Source: Stutzerimonas stutzeri (lineage in GTDB: Bacteria > Pseudomonadota > Gammaproteobacteria > Pseudomonadales > Pseudomonadaceae). Taken from it: a stretch of 64,000 nt of DNA. Positions 8,285 to 19,474 of this stretch are shown piece by piece. The stretch's first letter is position 1, and each line of letters begins with the position of its first letter. The notes under the pieces were generated by a model that was given only the letters and a program-made list of their open reading frames with translations, did no database searches and had not been told where the DNA came from. The DNA is taken from the NCBI RefSeq assembly GCF_024448955.1, contig NZ_JAMOIH010000008.1:1-64000 (forward strand), written 5' to 3'. Position numbers and translations under genes: made by a program.

Positions 8285-8318
8285 CTACGGCGCCGAAGTT
8301 CCAACGACGGCGCCGTAG
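8285..8318 (+). other. 11-bp perfect hairpin between sdhB and sucA
   Basis: CTACGGCGCCG (8285-8295) pairs with CGGCGCCGTAG (8308-8318) around a 12-base loop. No T-run follows. A weaker hairpin (GGTTAC with GTGACC, about 8240-8255) precedes it. The pair may uncouple sdh from suc expression by stabilising or processing the mRNA. The remainder of 8223-8513 shows no gene. Confidence 0.6.
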
Positions 8319-8513
8319 TCTTAGTAGGAATCTCAGCCCACAAAGCCGGGATTTCGCTCTGAAAATTTGATGACCAGCAGGAGCATCCGGGGTGGTTCTC
8401 GGAAACTATCTGCGCGGTCCGTAGTGGCTTTACCTGGGTCGCTGCTTCAGAACTTGGGAAGTCATGCTGCGGTCTCCACGCTGGTGGTGTCTCCTTATCG
8501 AAGGTGACCAGAC

Positions 8514-11345
8514 ATGCAAGAAAGCGTAATGCAGCGCATGTGGGACAGTGCCCACCTATCCGGTGGTAACGCTGCCTATGTGGAAGAGCTTTATGAGCTC
8601 TACCTGCACGATCCCAACGCTGTGCCCGAAGAGTGGCGCACTTACTTCCAGAAGTTGCCCATCAGTGGCGGCGCTACGGCCGATGTGTCGCATTCGACGA
8701 TTCGCGATCACTTCGTCCTGCTGGCCAAGAACCAGCGTCGCGCACAGCCTGTTTCGGCAGGCAGCGTCAGTAGCGAGCATGAGAAGAAGCAGGTCGAAGT
8801 CCTGCGTCTGATACAGGCATACCGGATGCGTGGGCATCAGGCTGCACAGCTCGATCCGCTCGGCTTGCAGCAGCGCCCGGCTCCGGCTGATCTTGCCATC
8901 AACAACTACGCTTTGACCGATGCCGACCTGGATACGGTTTTCCGCACTGGTGACCTTGCCATGGGCAGGGATCAGGCGACATTGCGGGAAATTCAGCAGG
9001 CGTTGCAAGAGACTTATTGCCGCACCATCGGTGCCGAATTTACCCATATCGTCGATTCCGATCAGCGCAACTGGTTCATCCAGCGCCTGGAAAGCGTCCG
9101 TGGGCGTCCCGTCTTCTCGTCGGAAATCAAAAGCCATCTGCTCGAGCGTCTGACTGCTGCCGAGGGCCTTGAAAAGTACCTGGGCACCAAGTATCCGGGC
9201 ACTAAACGCTTCGGCTTGGAAGGCGGCGAGAGTCTGATTCCGCTGCTCGACGAGATCATTCAGCGTTCCGGTTCGTACGGCACAAAGGAAATCGTCATCG
9301 GCATGGCCCACCGCGGCCGTCTTAACGTGCTGGTCAATACCTTCGGCAAGAACCCGCGCGACCTGTTCGATGAATTCGAAGGCAAGAAGGTCGAAGGTCT
9401 CAGCTCAGGCGACGTTAAGTACCACCAGGGCTTTTCCTCGAACGTGATGACGCCAGGTGGCGAAATCCATCTGGCGATGGCTTTCAACCCGTCTCACCTG
9501 GAAATCGTTTCCCCGGTAGTCGAAGGTTCCGTTCGTGCGCGTCAGGACCGTCGTTCTGATTCGGTAGGCGACAAGGTGCTTCCGGTAACCATCCATGGTG
9601 ATGCGGCGGTCGCTGGCCAGGGCGTGGTCATGGAAACCTTCCAGATGTCGCAGACCCGAGCCTATCGGACCGGCGGCACCATCCGCATCGTGATCAACAA
9701 CCAGGTCGGCTTCACGACGAACAAGCAGGAAGACGCGCGCTCCACCGAGTACGCGACCGACGTTGCGAAGATGATCCAGGCGCCGATCTTCCATGTGAAC
9801 GCGGATGATCCAGAGGCTGTTCTGTTCGTTACGCAGTTGGCTGTCGATTACCGCATGCAGTTCAAGCGGGACATCGTCATCGACTTGATCTGCTACCGTC
9901 GTCGTGGTCACAACGAGGCCGACGAGCCGAGCGGTACTCAGCCGCTGATGTATCAGAAGATCGCCAAGCAGCGCACCACCCGTGAGCTGTATGCCGATTC
10001 GCTGATGCAGTCGAAGGTGCTGGAAGATGCGCAGGTGCAGGCAAAGGTCGATGAATATCGCACCGCGCTAGACAATGGCTTGCATGTGGTCAAGAGCTTG
10101 GTCAAAGAGCCCAACAAGGAGCTCTTCGTCGACTGGCGCCCATATTTGGGTCATGCCTGGACCGCGCGCCACGATACCCGTTTCGACCTGAAAGCCCTGC
10201 AGGAACTGTCCAGCAAAATGCTGGCTACTCCCGAAGGTTTTGTTGTTCAACGCCAGGTTTCGAAGATTCTCGAAGACCGTCAGAAGATGGGTGCTGGCGC
10301 GCTGGCGATTAACTGGGGCTACGCTGAGACACTGGCTTATGCGACCTTGTTGTTCGAAGGCCATCCGGTGCGCATCAGCGGTCAGGACGTCGGTCGCGGT
10401 ACCTTCTCGCACCGCCATGCGGCGCTGCACAACCAGAAGGATGGCAGCACCTATATTCCGTTGCAGCATCTCTATGAAGGACAGCCGCGCTTCGACCTGT
10501 ACGACTCCTTCCTGTCCGAAGAAGCGGTGCTTGCGTTCGAATACGGTTACGCCACGACCATGCCCAACGCGCTGGTGGTTTGGGAAGCTCAGTTCGGCGA
10601 CTTCGCCAACGGTGCGCAGGTCGTCATCGACCAATTCATCACCAGCGGCGAGCACAAATGGGGCCGTCTTTGCGGCCTGACCATGTTGTTGCCGCACGGC
10701 TATGAAGGGCAGGGGCCTGAGCATTCGTCAGCACGTCTGGAACGCTATCTGCAGCTGTGCGCCGAGCACAACATCCAGGTGTGCGTACCGACTACGCCGG
10801 CACAGGTCTACCACATGCTGCGTCGTCAGGCGATCCGCCCGCTGCGCAAGCCGCTGGTGGCCCTGACGCCGAAGTCGTTGCTGCGTCACAAGCTGGCGAC
10901 CTCTACGCTGGAGGAACTGACCCAGGGCTCGTTCCTGACCGTGATCCCGGAAATCGATCAGATCGAGCCGAGCAAGGTCGAACGACTGATCATGTGCAGC
11001 GGCAAGGTCTACTACGATTTGCTGGACAAGCGTCGTAACGAAGGCCGCGAGGATATCGCGATCGTTCGTCTCGAGCAGCTGTACCCGTTCCCGGAAGAGG
11101 ATCTGGCCGAAGTGCTTGCGCCGTACCAGAACCTCAAGAGCATCGTCTGGTGTCAGGAAGAACCGATGAACCAGGGCGCATGGTATTGCAGCCAGCACCA
11201 CATGCGTCGTGTTGCCGTCGCGCACAAGAAGGAGCTCTTCCTGCAGTACGCGGGTCGTGAAGCTTCTGCTGCGCCTGCGGTCGGCTATGCATCCATGCAC
11301 GCCGAACAGCAGGAGAAACTGCTGCAGGACGCCTTCACCGTTTAA
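8514..11345 (+). CDS. sucA: 2-oxoglutarate dehydrogenase E1 component
   Basis: 943 residues, full length. This thiamine-diphosphate enzyme decarboxylates 2-oxoglutarate and transfers succinyl to the lipoyl group of SucB. The N-terminal arm (MWDSAHLSGGNAAYVEELYE), EIVIGMAHRGRLNVL, the TPP region (ADDPEAVLFVTQLAVDYR, CYRRRGHNEADEP) and SGQDVGRGTFSHRHAAL are all present. The ATG at 8514 follows GAAGGTGACC. A hairpin after the stop (11358-11380) separates it from sucB within the same transcript. Confidence 0.98.
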   Translation: MQESVMQRMWDSAHLSGGNAAYVEELYELYLHDPNAVPEEWRTYFQKLPISGGATADVSHSTIRDHFVLLAKNQRRAQPVSAGSVSSEHEKKQVEVLRLIQAYRMRGHQAAQLDPLGLQQRPAPADLAINNYALTDADLDTVFRTGDLAMGRDQATLREIQQALQETYCRTIGAEFTHIVDSDQRNWFIQRLESVRGRPVFSSEIKSHLLERLTAAEGLEKYLGTKYPGTKRFGLEGGESLIPLLDEIIQRSGSYGTKEIVIGMAHRGRLNVLVNTFGKNPRDLFDEFEGKKVEGLSSGDVKYHQGFSSNVMTPGGEIHLAMAFNPSHLEIVSPVVEGSVRARQDRRSDSVGDKVLPVTIHGDAAVAGQGVVMETFQMSQTRAYRTGGTIRIVINNQVGFTTNKQEDARSTEYATDVAKMIQAPIFHVNADDPEAVLFVTQLAVDYRMQFKRDIVIDLICYRRRGHNEADEPSGTQPLMYQKIAKQRTTRELYADSLMQSKVLEDAQVQAKVDEYRTALDNGLHVVKSLVKEPNKELFVDWRPYLGHAWTARHDTRFDLKALQELSSKMLATPEGFVVQRQVSKILEDRQKMGAGALAINWGYAETLAYATLLFEGHPVRISGQDVGRGTFSHRHAALHNQKDGSTYIPLQHLYEGQPRFDLYDSFLSEEAVLAFEYGYATTMPNALVVWEAQFGDFANGAQVVIDQFITSGEHKWGRLCGLTMLLPHGYEGQGPEHSSARLERYLQLCAEHNIQVCVPTTPAQVYHMLRRQAIRPLRKPLVALTPKSLLRHKLATSTLEELTQGSFLTVIPEIDQIEPSKVERLIMCSGKVYYDLLDKRRNEGREDIAIVRLEQLYPFPEEDLAEVLAPYQNLKSIVWCQEEPMNQGAWYCSQHHMRRVAVAHKKELFLQYAGREASAAPAVGYASMHAEQQEKLLQDAFTV

Positions 11346-11357
11346 TCATTCTTGCAA

Positions 11358-11380
11358 GAGGCCGCGAAAACCGCGGCCTC
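11358..11380 (+). other. Hairpin in the sucA-sucB gap
   Basis: GAGGCCGCG (11358-11366) pairs with CGCGGCCTC (11372-11380), loop of 5, with no T-run after it. It lies inside an operon, so it is more likely an mRNA stability or partial attenuation element than a full terminator. Confidence 0.55.
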
Positions 11381-11414
11381 GATGTAGAAACCGAATCAAA
11401 TAGGACCCCAGCTA

Positions 11415-12641
11415 ATGGCTATCGAGATCAAAGCCCCTCAATTTCCTGAATCGGTTGCTGACGGCACCGTTGCTACCTGGCACAAGCAGCCGGGCGATGC
11501 AGTCAAGCGCGACGAACTGATCGTCGACATCGAGACCGACAAGGTCGTGATGGAAGTACTGGCCGAGGCGGATGGCGTACTGAGCGAAATCGTCAAGAAT
11601 GAGGGCGACACCGTACTGAGCGGCGAGCTGCTCGGCAAGCTGGATGCTGGCGCTACCGCCGCCGCGTCTTCGCCTGCTGCAGCCCCGGCTCAGGCCGCTG
11701 CCCCTGCTGCTGCGCCGGCACCTGCCGCGGGCGGTGAAGATGCCATCCTCGCTCCGGCCGCGCGCAAGCTCGCCGAAGAAAATGGCATTGATCCCAACAG
11801 CGTCAAGGGCACTGGCAAAGACGGTCGCGTCACCAAGGAAGATCTGGTTGCTGCCATCGAAGCCAAGAAGTCCGCACCCGCCGCTGCCGCCAAGCCCGCT
11901 GCAGCTGCTACCGCGCCCGTCGTTACTGCCGCCGGTGATCGCACCGAGAAGCGCGTCCCGATGACTCGCCTGCGCGCCAAGGTTGCCGAGCGTCTGGTCG
12001 AAGCACAGTCGAACATGGCGATGCTGACTACCTTCAACGAAGTCGACATGACCGAAATCATGGCCCTGCGTTCGAAGTACAAGGATCTGTTCGAGAAGAC
12101 CCACAATGGAGTGCGCCTGGGCTTCATGTCCTTCTTCGTCAAGGCGTCTGTCGAGGCGCTGAAGCGCTTCCCGGCAGTCAACGCATCGATCGACGGCACC
12201 GACATCGTTTACCACGGCTATCAGGACATTGGCGTGGCCGTCTCCAGCGACCGTGGTTTAGTCGTGCCGGTCCTGCGTAATGCCGAACTGATGAACCTGG
12301 CTGAAGTCGAAAGCGGCATCGCCACGTTCGGCAAGAAGGCCCGCGACGGCAAGCTGTCGATCGACGAAATGACTGGCGGCACCTTCACCATCACCAACGG
12401 TGGTACGTTCGGTTCGATGATGTCGACGCCTATCGTCAATCCGCCGCAGGCCGCGATCCTGGGTATGCACAACATCCTGCAGCGCCCGATGGCCATCAAT
12501 GGTCAGGTAGTCATCCGTCCGATGATGTATCTGGCGCTGTCCTACGATCATCGCTTGATCGACGGTAAGGAAGCGGTCAGCTTCCTGGTGACCATCAAGA
12601 ACCTGCTGGAAGATCCGGCCCGTCTGCTGCTGGACATCTAA
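11415..12641 (+). CDS. sucB: 2-oxoglutarate dehydrogenase E2, dihydrolipoyl succinyltransferase
   Basis: 408 residues. An N-terminal lipoyl domain (residues 1-77, lipoylated Lys in [12 protein letters not shown]) is followed by an Ala/Pro linker, the peripheral subunit-binding domain (about 110-150, [16 protein letters not shown]), a second Ala/Pro linker and the catalytic domain, with [16 protein letters not shown] near the C-terminus carrying the active-site His and Asp. It transfers succinyl from SucA to CoA. The ATG at 11415 follows TAGGACC. Confidence 0.98.
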   Translation: MAIEIKAPQFPESVADGTVATWHKQPGDAVKRDELIVDIETDKVVMEVLAEADGVLSEIVKNEGDTVLSGELLGKLDAGATAAASSPAAAPAQAAAPAAAPAPAAGGEDAILAPAARKLAEENGIDPNSVKGTGKDGRVTKEDLVAAIEAKKSAPAAAAKPAAAATAPVVTAAGDRTEKRVPMTRLRAKVAERLVEAQSNMAMLTTFNEVDMTEIMALRSKYKDLFEKTHNGVRLGFMSFFVKASVEALKRFPAVNASIDGTDIVYHGYQDIGVAVSSDRGLVVPVLRNAELMNLAEVESGIATFGKKARDGKLSIDEMTGGTFTITNGGTFGSMMSTPIVNPPQAAILGMHNILQRPMAINGQVVIRPMMYLALSYDHRLIDGKEAVSFLVTIKNLLEDPARLLLDI

Positions 12642-12695
12642 TAGCAGCCGCAGCTGCAGGTCGCGAGCTGCTACGTGATAGCAGCCCGTTCGATC

Positions 12696-12718
12696 TGTAG
12701 CTTGCAGCTTGTAGCTTT
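12696..12718. repeat. AGCTTGCAGCTTGTAGCTT-type simple repeat
   Basis: The gap between sucB and lpdG contains repeated AGCTTG(C/T)A units. Related AGCTT-rich stretches occur at 27758-27776 and 37366-37396, always between genes. Confidence 0.5.
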
Positions 12719-12724
12719 GCTTAA

Positions 12725-14173
<1,449 letters not shown>

Positions 14174-14190
14174 TAGCGCCGCGGTAAAAA

Positions 14191-14229
14191 GACGGATTGC
14201 ATTGTTCCATCGGCACAACGCAATCCGTC
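14191..14229 (+). other. Long hairpin between lpdG and sucC
   Basis: GACGGATTGC (14191-14200) pairs perfectly with GCAATCCGTC (14220-14229); inside the loop TTGT and ACAA can extend the stem with bulges. No T-run follows. It sits in a 175-base gap that otherwise shows no gene. Confidence 0.55.
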
Positions 14230-14348
14230 GATACCTTCACGCAAGGTATGACAGGTCTCTGAAAGGTGTTCTCGATAGTTTTCAGCGACTTGAGGCGACG
14301 CGGCATACATGCAACGTCTGATGCACATCAAACCGAACGGTAGCTAAG

Positions 14349-15515
14349 ATGAATCTTCACGAATATCAGGGTAAGCAACTGTTTGCTGAGTACGGATTGC
14401 CAGTTTCCAAAGGTTACGCAGTCGATAGCCCGAAGGAAGCGGCGGAAGCCTGTGACCAGATCGGTGGCACCGAGTGGGTAGTCAAAGCCCAGGTCCATGC
14501 TGGTGGTCGCGGCAAAGCGGGTGGTGTCAAGCTGGTACGCAGCAAGGACGAAGCCCGTGCATTCGCCGAACAGTGGCTGGACAAGCGTCTGGTGACTTAC
14601 CAGACCGACGCCAACGGCCAGCCGGTCAGCAAGATTCTCGTCGAAGCCTGCACTGACATCGACAAGGAGCTGTATCTGGGCGCCGTGGTCGATCGCGCCA
14701 CCCGCCGCATCGTGTTCATGGCGTCCACCGAAGGTGGCGTGGACATCGAAAAGGTCGCTCACGATACCCCTGAAAAAATCCTCAAGGCCACGATCGATCC
14801 GCTGGTCGGCGCTCAGCCGTTCCAGGGCCGCGAGCTGGCGTTCCAGCTGGGCTTGAAAGGCGATCAGGTCAAGCAGTTCGTGCATATCTTCGTAGGCCTG
14901 GGCAAGCTTTTCGTCGATTACGACCTGGCGCTGCTGGAAGTCAACCCGCTGGTCATCAAAAAAGACGGTAACCTGCACTGCCTGGACGCCAAGCTGAACA
15001 TCGACAGCAACGCCATCTACCGCCAGCCGAAGCTGCGCGGCATGCAGGATCCTTCCCAGGATGATCCACGCGAAGCCCACGCGGCCAAGTGGGAGCTGAA
15101 CTACGTGGCGCTCGATGGCAACATTGGCTGCATGGTCAACGGTGCTGGCCTGGCCATGGGAACCATGGACATTGTCAACCTGCACGGCGGCAAGCCAGCC
15201 AACTTCCTCGACGTGGGCGGCGGCGCTACCGAAGAGCGCGTTACCGAGGCATTCAAGATCATTCTTTCCGACGAAAACGTTGCCGCTGTTCTGGTCAACA
15301 TCTTCGGTGGCATCGTCCGCTGCGACATGATCGCTGAAGGCATCATCGGTGCGGTCAAGGAAGTCGGCGTGAAGGTGCCGGTGGTCGTTCGCCTGGAAGG
15401 CAACAATGCCGCACTTGGCGCCAAGATGCTGGGTGAAAGTGGTCTGAACATCATCGGCGCGACCAGCCTGACCGATGCGGCCATTCAAGTCGTCAAAGCC
15501 GCGGAGGGCAAATAA
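14349..15515 (+). CDS. sucC: Succinyl-CoA synthetase beta subunit
   Basis: 388 residues, full length. An ATP-grasp domain fills the N-terminal part ([16 protein letters not shown] start; [19 protein letters not shown] nucleotide loop); the C-terminal CoA-ligase domain carries [16 protein letters not shown]. With SucD it makes ATP or GTP from succinyl-CoA. The stop TAA and the sucD ATG share one base (15515), so translation is coupled. Confidence 0.98.
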   Translation: MNLHEYQGKQLFAEYGLPVSKGYAVDSPKEAAEACDQIGGTEWVVKAQVHAGGRGKAGGVKLVRSKDEARAFAEQWLDKRLVTYQTDANGQPVSKILVEACTDIDKELYLGAVVDRATRRIVFMASTEGGVDIEKVAHDTPEKILKATIDPLVGAQPFQGRELAFQLGLKGDQVKQFVHIFVGLGKLFVDYDLALLEVNPLVIKKDGNLHCLDAKLNIDSNAIYRQPKLRGMQDPSQDDPREAHAAKWELNYVALDGNIGCMVNGAGLAMGTMDIVNLHGGKPANFLDVGGGATEERVTEAFKIILSDENVAAVLVNIFGGIVRCDMIAEGIIGAVKEVGVKVPVVVRLEGNNAALGAKMLGESGLNIIGATSLTDAAIQVVKAAEGK

Positions 15516-16402
15516 TGAGCGTCCTGATCAATAAAGACACCAAGGTCATCTGCCAGGGCTTTACCGGTTCGCAGGGCACCTTCCACTCCGAACAGGCTAT
15601 CGAATACGGCACCAAGATGGTTGGCGGCGTCACGCCGGGCAAAGGGGGCACTACTCACCTCGGCCTCCCGGTATTCAACACCGTCAAGGAAGCGGTGCAG
15701 GCGACTGGTGCCGAGGCATCCGTTATCTACGTACCGGCGCCATTCTGCAAGGATTCCATCCTCGAAGCGGCATTCGGTGGTATCAAGCTGATCGTCTGCA
15801 TTACCGAGGGCATCCCGACCCTCGACATGCTTGAAGTGAAGATCAAGTGTGATGAGCTGGGTGTGCGCCTGATCGGCCCGAACTGCCCGGGCGTGATCAC
15901 TCCCGGCGAATGCAAGATCGGCATCCAGCCTGGCCACATCCACCTACCAGGCAAGGTCGGTATCGTTTCACGTTCCGGCACCCTGACTTACGAAGCGGTC
16001 AAGCAGACCACTGACGCTGGTTTCGGTCAGTCCACCTGCGTCGGCATCGGTGGCGACCCGATTCCAGGCTCGACCTTCATCGACATCCTCAAGCTGTTCC
16101 AGGAAGATCCACAGACCGAAGCGATCGTGATGATCGGTGAAATCGGTGGCTCCGCCGAGGAAGAAGCCGCAGCCTACATCAAGGCCAACGTCACCAAGCC
16201 GGTCGTTTCCTACATTGCCGGTGTGACTGCTCCTGCTGGCAAGCGTATGGGGCATGCCGGTGCGATCATCTCCGGTGGCAAGGGTACCGCTGACGAGAAG
16301 TTCGCTGCGCTGCAGGATGCCGGTGTCAAGACCGTCCGCTCGCTTGCCGATATTGGCAAAGCGCTTGCAGAACTAACCGGTTGGGCAGTCAAGCAAGGCT
16401 GA
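15515..16402 (+). CDS. sucD: Succinyl-CoA synthetase alpha subunit
   Basis: 295 residues. The CoA-binding domain ([15 protein letters not shown]) is followed by the ligase domain, with [14 protein letters not shown] and the phosphohistidine in [10 protein letters not shown]. It is the last gene of the TCA cluster and is followed by a strong terminator. Confidence 0.98.
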   Translation: MSVLINKDTKVICQGFTGSQGTFHSEQAIEYGTKMVGGVTPGKGGTTHLGLPVFNTVKEAVQATGAEASVIYVPAPFCKDSILEAAFGGIKLIVCITEGIPTLDMLEVKIKCDELGVRLIGPNCPGVITPGECKIGIQPGHIHLPGKVGIVSRSGTLTYEAVKQTTDAGFGQSTCVGIGGDPIPGSTFIDILKLFQEDPQTEAIVMIGEIGGSAEEEAAAYIKANVTKPVVSYIAGVTAPAGKRMGHAGAIISGGKGTADEKFAALQDAGVKTVRSLADIGKALAELTGWAVKQG

Positions 16403-16422
16403 TCCTTGAGCCGCGACACGAG

Positions 16423-16457
16423 ATGCCAGTCAGGCTGTCTGACTGGCATTTTTGTTT
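16423..16457 (+). terminator. sucD terminator
   Basis: ATGCCAGTCAG (16423-16433) pairs with CTGACTGGCAT (16439-16449), followed by TTTTTGTTT. Intrinsic terminator of the sdh-suc cluster. Confidence 0.9.
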
Positions 16458-16730
16458 CCAGAGTCCTGCAATTGCAGCTGGTTGCAGCTGACTCTCTTAG
16501 TCAGCTGGCTAACAAAGCACAGCATGTAGCGTCAGCTGCAGCGATTAACTCAACGGCATTAGCGGTTTTCAGCGGAAACCGTTTTCTGGCGTGAACTCGC
16601 CGGGGCGCTTTCCCGATTTCGAATGCTCGGCTGTTTATGTGCCGTCGCCTCGGGGCGAAGTGGTTGGCTTTGTCAGCGCAACATCGTCGAAAATTGGCAA
16701 AGTGTCGCTCTAGAGCGGGAATTCCATTAA

Positions 16731-16806
16731 GGTGCGTCCTTTTTTCTCGCGTGGCTCGGCGGATACTGTCCGCTTGCCGGGAAGGATGCGCCTGGGTGCG
16801 TCCTTC
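16731..16806 (+). promoter_or_regulatory. Three-arm leader with mutually exclusive pairings upstream of the branched-chain carrier
   Basis: GGTGCGTCCTT occurs twice (16731-16741 and 16795-16805) on either side of its near-complement AAGGATGCGCC (16782-16792). The middle arm can pair with either copy. The only deviations become G-U pairs in the + strand RNA, not in the complementary strand. Arm 1 is followed by a run of Ts (16740-16745). Another short stem (GCGGA/TCCGC) lies between arms 1 and 2. It ends 32 bases before the start codon. Function is inferred from structure only. Confidence 0.45.
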
Positions 16807-16837
16807 AAACCAGAACCTCCTGCAGTGGTAATAAACG

Positions 16838-18151
16838 ATGACTCGATTGAAAGGCCTGGATCTGCTGGCCCTTGGATTCATGACATTCGCGCTCTTTCTC
16901 GGCGCTGGCAATATCATTTTCCCACCCAGCGCCGGTATGGCTGCCGGGCATTCCATCTGGCCCGCCGCGATGGGTTTCTTGTTGACCGGTGTTGGCTTGC
17001 CGCTGCTCACCGTAATTGCACTGGCGCGCGTTGGCGGCGGTATGGACAGGCTAACCGCGCCACTGGGGCGGGGTGCCGGAACGCTGCTAGCCGTTGCTGT
17101 ATATCTGGCTATCGGCCCGCTGTTCGCGACGCCGCGCACAGCGGTGGTGTCCTTCGAAATGGGCGTGGCGCCGTTCACCGGAAACTCGGCCATACCGCTG
17201 TTCGTTTACACCGCGTTGTTTTTTGCTGCGACGCTGTTTCTCGTACTGAATCCCGGTCAGCTGGTTGATCGGGTCGGTAAATTCATTACGCCGGTGCTGC
17301 TTGCGGCTTTGCTGGTTCTCGGTGGGGCAGCTCTTTTCGCGCCAGCCGGTGAAATCGGCACCACAGCTGAGAGCTACCGCAACGGTCCATTACTCAAGGG
17401 CTTTCTCGAAGGGTATCTGACGATGGATACGTTGGGTGCGCTGGTGTTCGGCATCGTTATCGCCACCGCCATTCGCGACCGAGGTGTGACGGAGCCGGCA
17501 CTGATAACACGCTATTCAGTGATTGCCGGAGCCATTGCAGCGGTTGGGCTTTCGCTTGTTTATCTGGCGCTTTTCTATCTTGGCGCAACTAGCCAGGGCA
17601 TCGCGGGCGACGCGCAGAACGGTGTGCAGATCCTCACTAGTTACGTGCAGCACACATTCGGTACTACGGGCAGCTTGTTGTTGGCCGTGGTGATAACGCT
17701 GGCGTGTCTGACCACTGCGGTCGGACTGACAACTGCCTGCGGCGAATATTTCAGCGGTCTCCTTCCGGTCAGTTACCGTGTGGTGGTGGTCGTGTTCACT
17801 CTGTTTAGCCTGTTGGTGTCGAACCAGGGGCTGACCCAGCTGATCAGCGTTTCCGTACCGGTGCTGGTCGGACTCTATCCGCTTGCGATCATGCTGGTTG
17901 CGCTGAGTCTGCTTGACCGCTGCTGGGTCTCGCCGAGCCGTGTTTTCGTTCCGGTGATGGCCGTGACTCTCGTTTTCGGCGTTGCGGATGGTCTTTCGGC
18001 TGCCGGCTTCACGAGTCTGGTTCCCGATATGTTCACTATGTTGCCGCTGGCGGCGCAGAGCATGGGTTGGCTGGTGCCGGTGCTGGTCACTCTGGCGATA
18101 GCATTTGTGATCGATCGGCTGCTCGGTACCGCTCGGACTGCCCAGCGTTAA
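16838..18151 (+). CDS. brnQ: Branched-chain amino acid carrier (BraB/BrnQ, LIV-II family)
   Basis: 437 residues, the length of P. aeruginosa BraB as I recall it. About 12 membrane helices. It begins with MTRLKGLDLLALGFMTFALFLG and carries GAGNIIFPPSAGMAAG, the family signature. It imports leucine, isoleucine and valine with sodium. Its position just after sucCD matches braB in P. aeruginosa. The start has only a weak Shine-Dalgarno. A leader with alternative hairpins precedes it, which hints at RNA-level control. Confidence 0.93.
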   Translation: MTRLKGLDLLALGFMTFALFLGAGNIIFPPSAGMAAGHSIWPAAMGFLLTGVGLPLLTVIALARVGGGMDRLTAPLGRGAGTLLAVAVYLAIGPLFATPRTAVVSFEMGVAPFTGNSAIPLFVYTALFFAATLFLVLNPGQLVDRVGKFITPVLLAALLVLGGAALFAPAGEIGTTAESYRNGPLLKGFLEGYLTMDTLGALVFGIVIATAIRDRGVTEPALITRYSVIAGAIAAVGLSLVYLALFYLGATSQGIAGDAQNGVQILTSYVQHTFGTTGSLLLAVVITLACLTTAVGLTTACGEYFSGLLPVSYRVVVVVFTLFSLLVSNQGLTQLISVSVPVLVGLYPLAIMLVALSLLDRCWVSPSRVFVPVMAVTLVFGVADGLSAAGFTSLVPDMFTMLPLAAQSMGWLVPVLVTLAIAFVIDRLLGTARTAQR

Positions 18152-18234
18152 CGAGCGCACCTGGAACTGCAAACCTGGGAACCGAGGCGTCGGTATTGGC
18201 TGACTATAATCAGGCGCGAGTGTTTGGAGGCGTT

Positions 18235-18960
18235 ATGTCTATTCCGAGTCATCTGCTGCCGCACCTGATTGCTGTGGTCTGGTTCATCCTCTGTTGGGCC
18301 GGGTATACCCGGTACGCCAGTTGGCGAGCCAGGGATACGGCTTGCCTGGCCTCGGTACTGCATCTTTACCGTCAGGATTGGATGCAGCGCATGCTTATGC
18401 GTGACAACCGAATCGCCGATGCGAACGTGATCGGCAATCTGGAGCGCAATGCCAGCTTCTTCGCATCCAGTACGCTGATTATCCTGGCGGGCATTCTCAC
18501 CGCGCTGGGCGCTTCGGACAGAGCGGTTTCGCTGCTGGCTGATTTGCCGTTCGCGCAACCAGTGAGCCGAGGGCTTTCGGAAATCAAACTGCTCTCACTG
18601 GGTGTCGTCTTCGTCTACGCCTTTTTTACCTTCAGCTGGTGCATGCGGCAGTACAACTTCGCCGCTGTGCTAGTCGCCTCGGCGCCCATGGCCGGTGAGC
18701 GCAACGTCAGCGACCAGGAGCGCAAGTCATTTGCCGAGCGCTCCGCCCGGGTTATTTCGATGGCGGCCAACCAATTCAACTTCGGGCTGCGTGCGTATTA
18801 TTTCGGCATGGCCACGCTGGCGTGGTTCATCCATCCCTGGTTCTTTATGGGTGTAACGGCTGGCGTCGTGTTGATCCTCTATCGGCGCGAATTCCATTCC
18901 GACGTGCTGAAGGTGATGGTATTTACGCCAACCTTGCCTGCCGAGCTTCCCAAGGAATAG
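18235..18960 (+). CDS. DUF599-family membrane protein
   Basis: 241 residues; the ATG at 18235 has a strong TTGGAGG. Predicted membrane segments lie at about 7-25, 72-92, 113-135 and 190-225. The sequence ANVIGNLERNASFFASSTLIILAG and the conserved Asn/Arg-rich loops match the DUF599 family, whose function is unknown. Its own terminator follows at 18971-18999. Confidence 0.85.
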   Translation: MSIPSHLLPHLIAVVWFILCWAGYTRYASWRARDTACLASVLHLYRQDWMQRMLMRDNRIADANVIGNLERNASFFASSTLIILAGILTALGASDRAVSLLADLPFAQPVSRGLSEIKLLSLGVVFVYAFFTFSWCMRQYNFAAVLVASAPMAGERNVSDQERKSFAERSARVISMAANQFNFGLRAYYFGMATLAWFIHPWFFMGVTAGVVLILYRREFHSDVLKVMVFTPTLPAELPKE

Positions 18961-18970
18961 AGCGTCACGA

Positions 18971-18999
18971 CCGAGCCGGTTAATATGCTCGGCTTTTTT
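18971..18999 (+). terminator. Terminator after the DUF599 gene
   Basis: CCGAGC (18971-18976) pairs with GCTCGG (18987-18992), followed by C and six Ts. Confidence 0.8.
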
Positions 19000-19015
19000 C
19001 CATTCGAGAGTTCGC

Positions 19016-19474
19016 ATGAGCGATAGTCTGATACTGGAGCGCACCCAGCGCTTCCTTTCCTTTTTACGTCACTGCCAAGTCCTCGGCATGAGCGTCGAGC
19101 ACGCCGATGCCAAAGGGCTCACGCTGCGGCTTCCGTACAGCGAGAAGATCGTTAGCGACCCTGAAAGCGGGCGCGTTCACGGCGGGGCGATTACTACACT
19201 CATGGACACGACCTGCGGTATCTCGACGGCATGTGCGCTACCCGAACTGGAAATCTGTCCGACGCTTGATCTGCGCATCGATTACATGCACCCGGCGGAA
19301 CCGAATCACGATGTGTTCGGCTTTGCGGAATGCTATCGGGTTACGCCGACGGTAATCTTCACGCGCGGTGTGGCCTACCAACGCAATATCAACGAGCCGA
19401 TCGCACACGTCGTCGGGGCATTCATGCGCATGGGTACGAACGCCCCGGTTCCTGCGCCGGAGGTGCCTCGATGA
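19016..19474 (+). CDS. PaaI-type hotdog thioesterase (first of an overlapping pair)
   Basis: 152 residues. The hotdog-fold signature VHGGAITTLMDTTCGIS contains the catalytic Asp in the central helix; LDLRIDYMHPA is the following core strand. Such enzymes hydrolyse acyl-CoA thioesters, often phenylacetyl or hydroxybenzoyl types; the substrate here is unknown. The stop overlaps the start of the next thioesterase gene (ATGA), so the two are probably made together and may form a heteromer. Confidence 0.85.
   Translation: MSDSLILERTQRFLSFLRHCQVLGMSVEHADAKGLTLRLPYSEKIVSDPESGRVHGGAITTLMDTTCGISTACALPELEICPTLDLRIDYMHPAEPNHDVFGFAECYRVTPTVIFTRGVAYQRNINEPIAHVVGAFMRMGTNAPVPAPEVPR

Larger units (their letters stand above)
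16403..16837. other. Intergenic region sucD / branched-chain carrier
   Basis: No convincing gene. It holds the sucD terminator, an inverted repeat CAGCTGACT / AGTCAGCTG (16485-16507), a short hairpin with four Ts (16563-16585) and the three-arm leader element at 16731-16806. Confidence 0.6.

Noticed and set aside
14328-15488. 386-codon minus-strand open frame
   Set aside because: Antisense to sucC; shadow frame.
16699-16716. TGGCAA...CGCTC as a sigma54 promoter for the branched-chain carrier
   Set aside because: The GC of the -12 box is one base off canonical spacing and the -24 box is imperfect.
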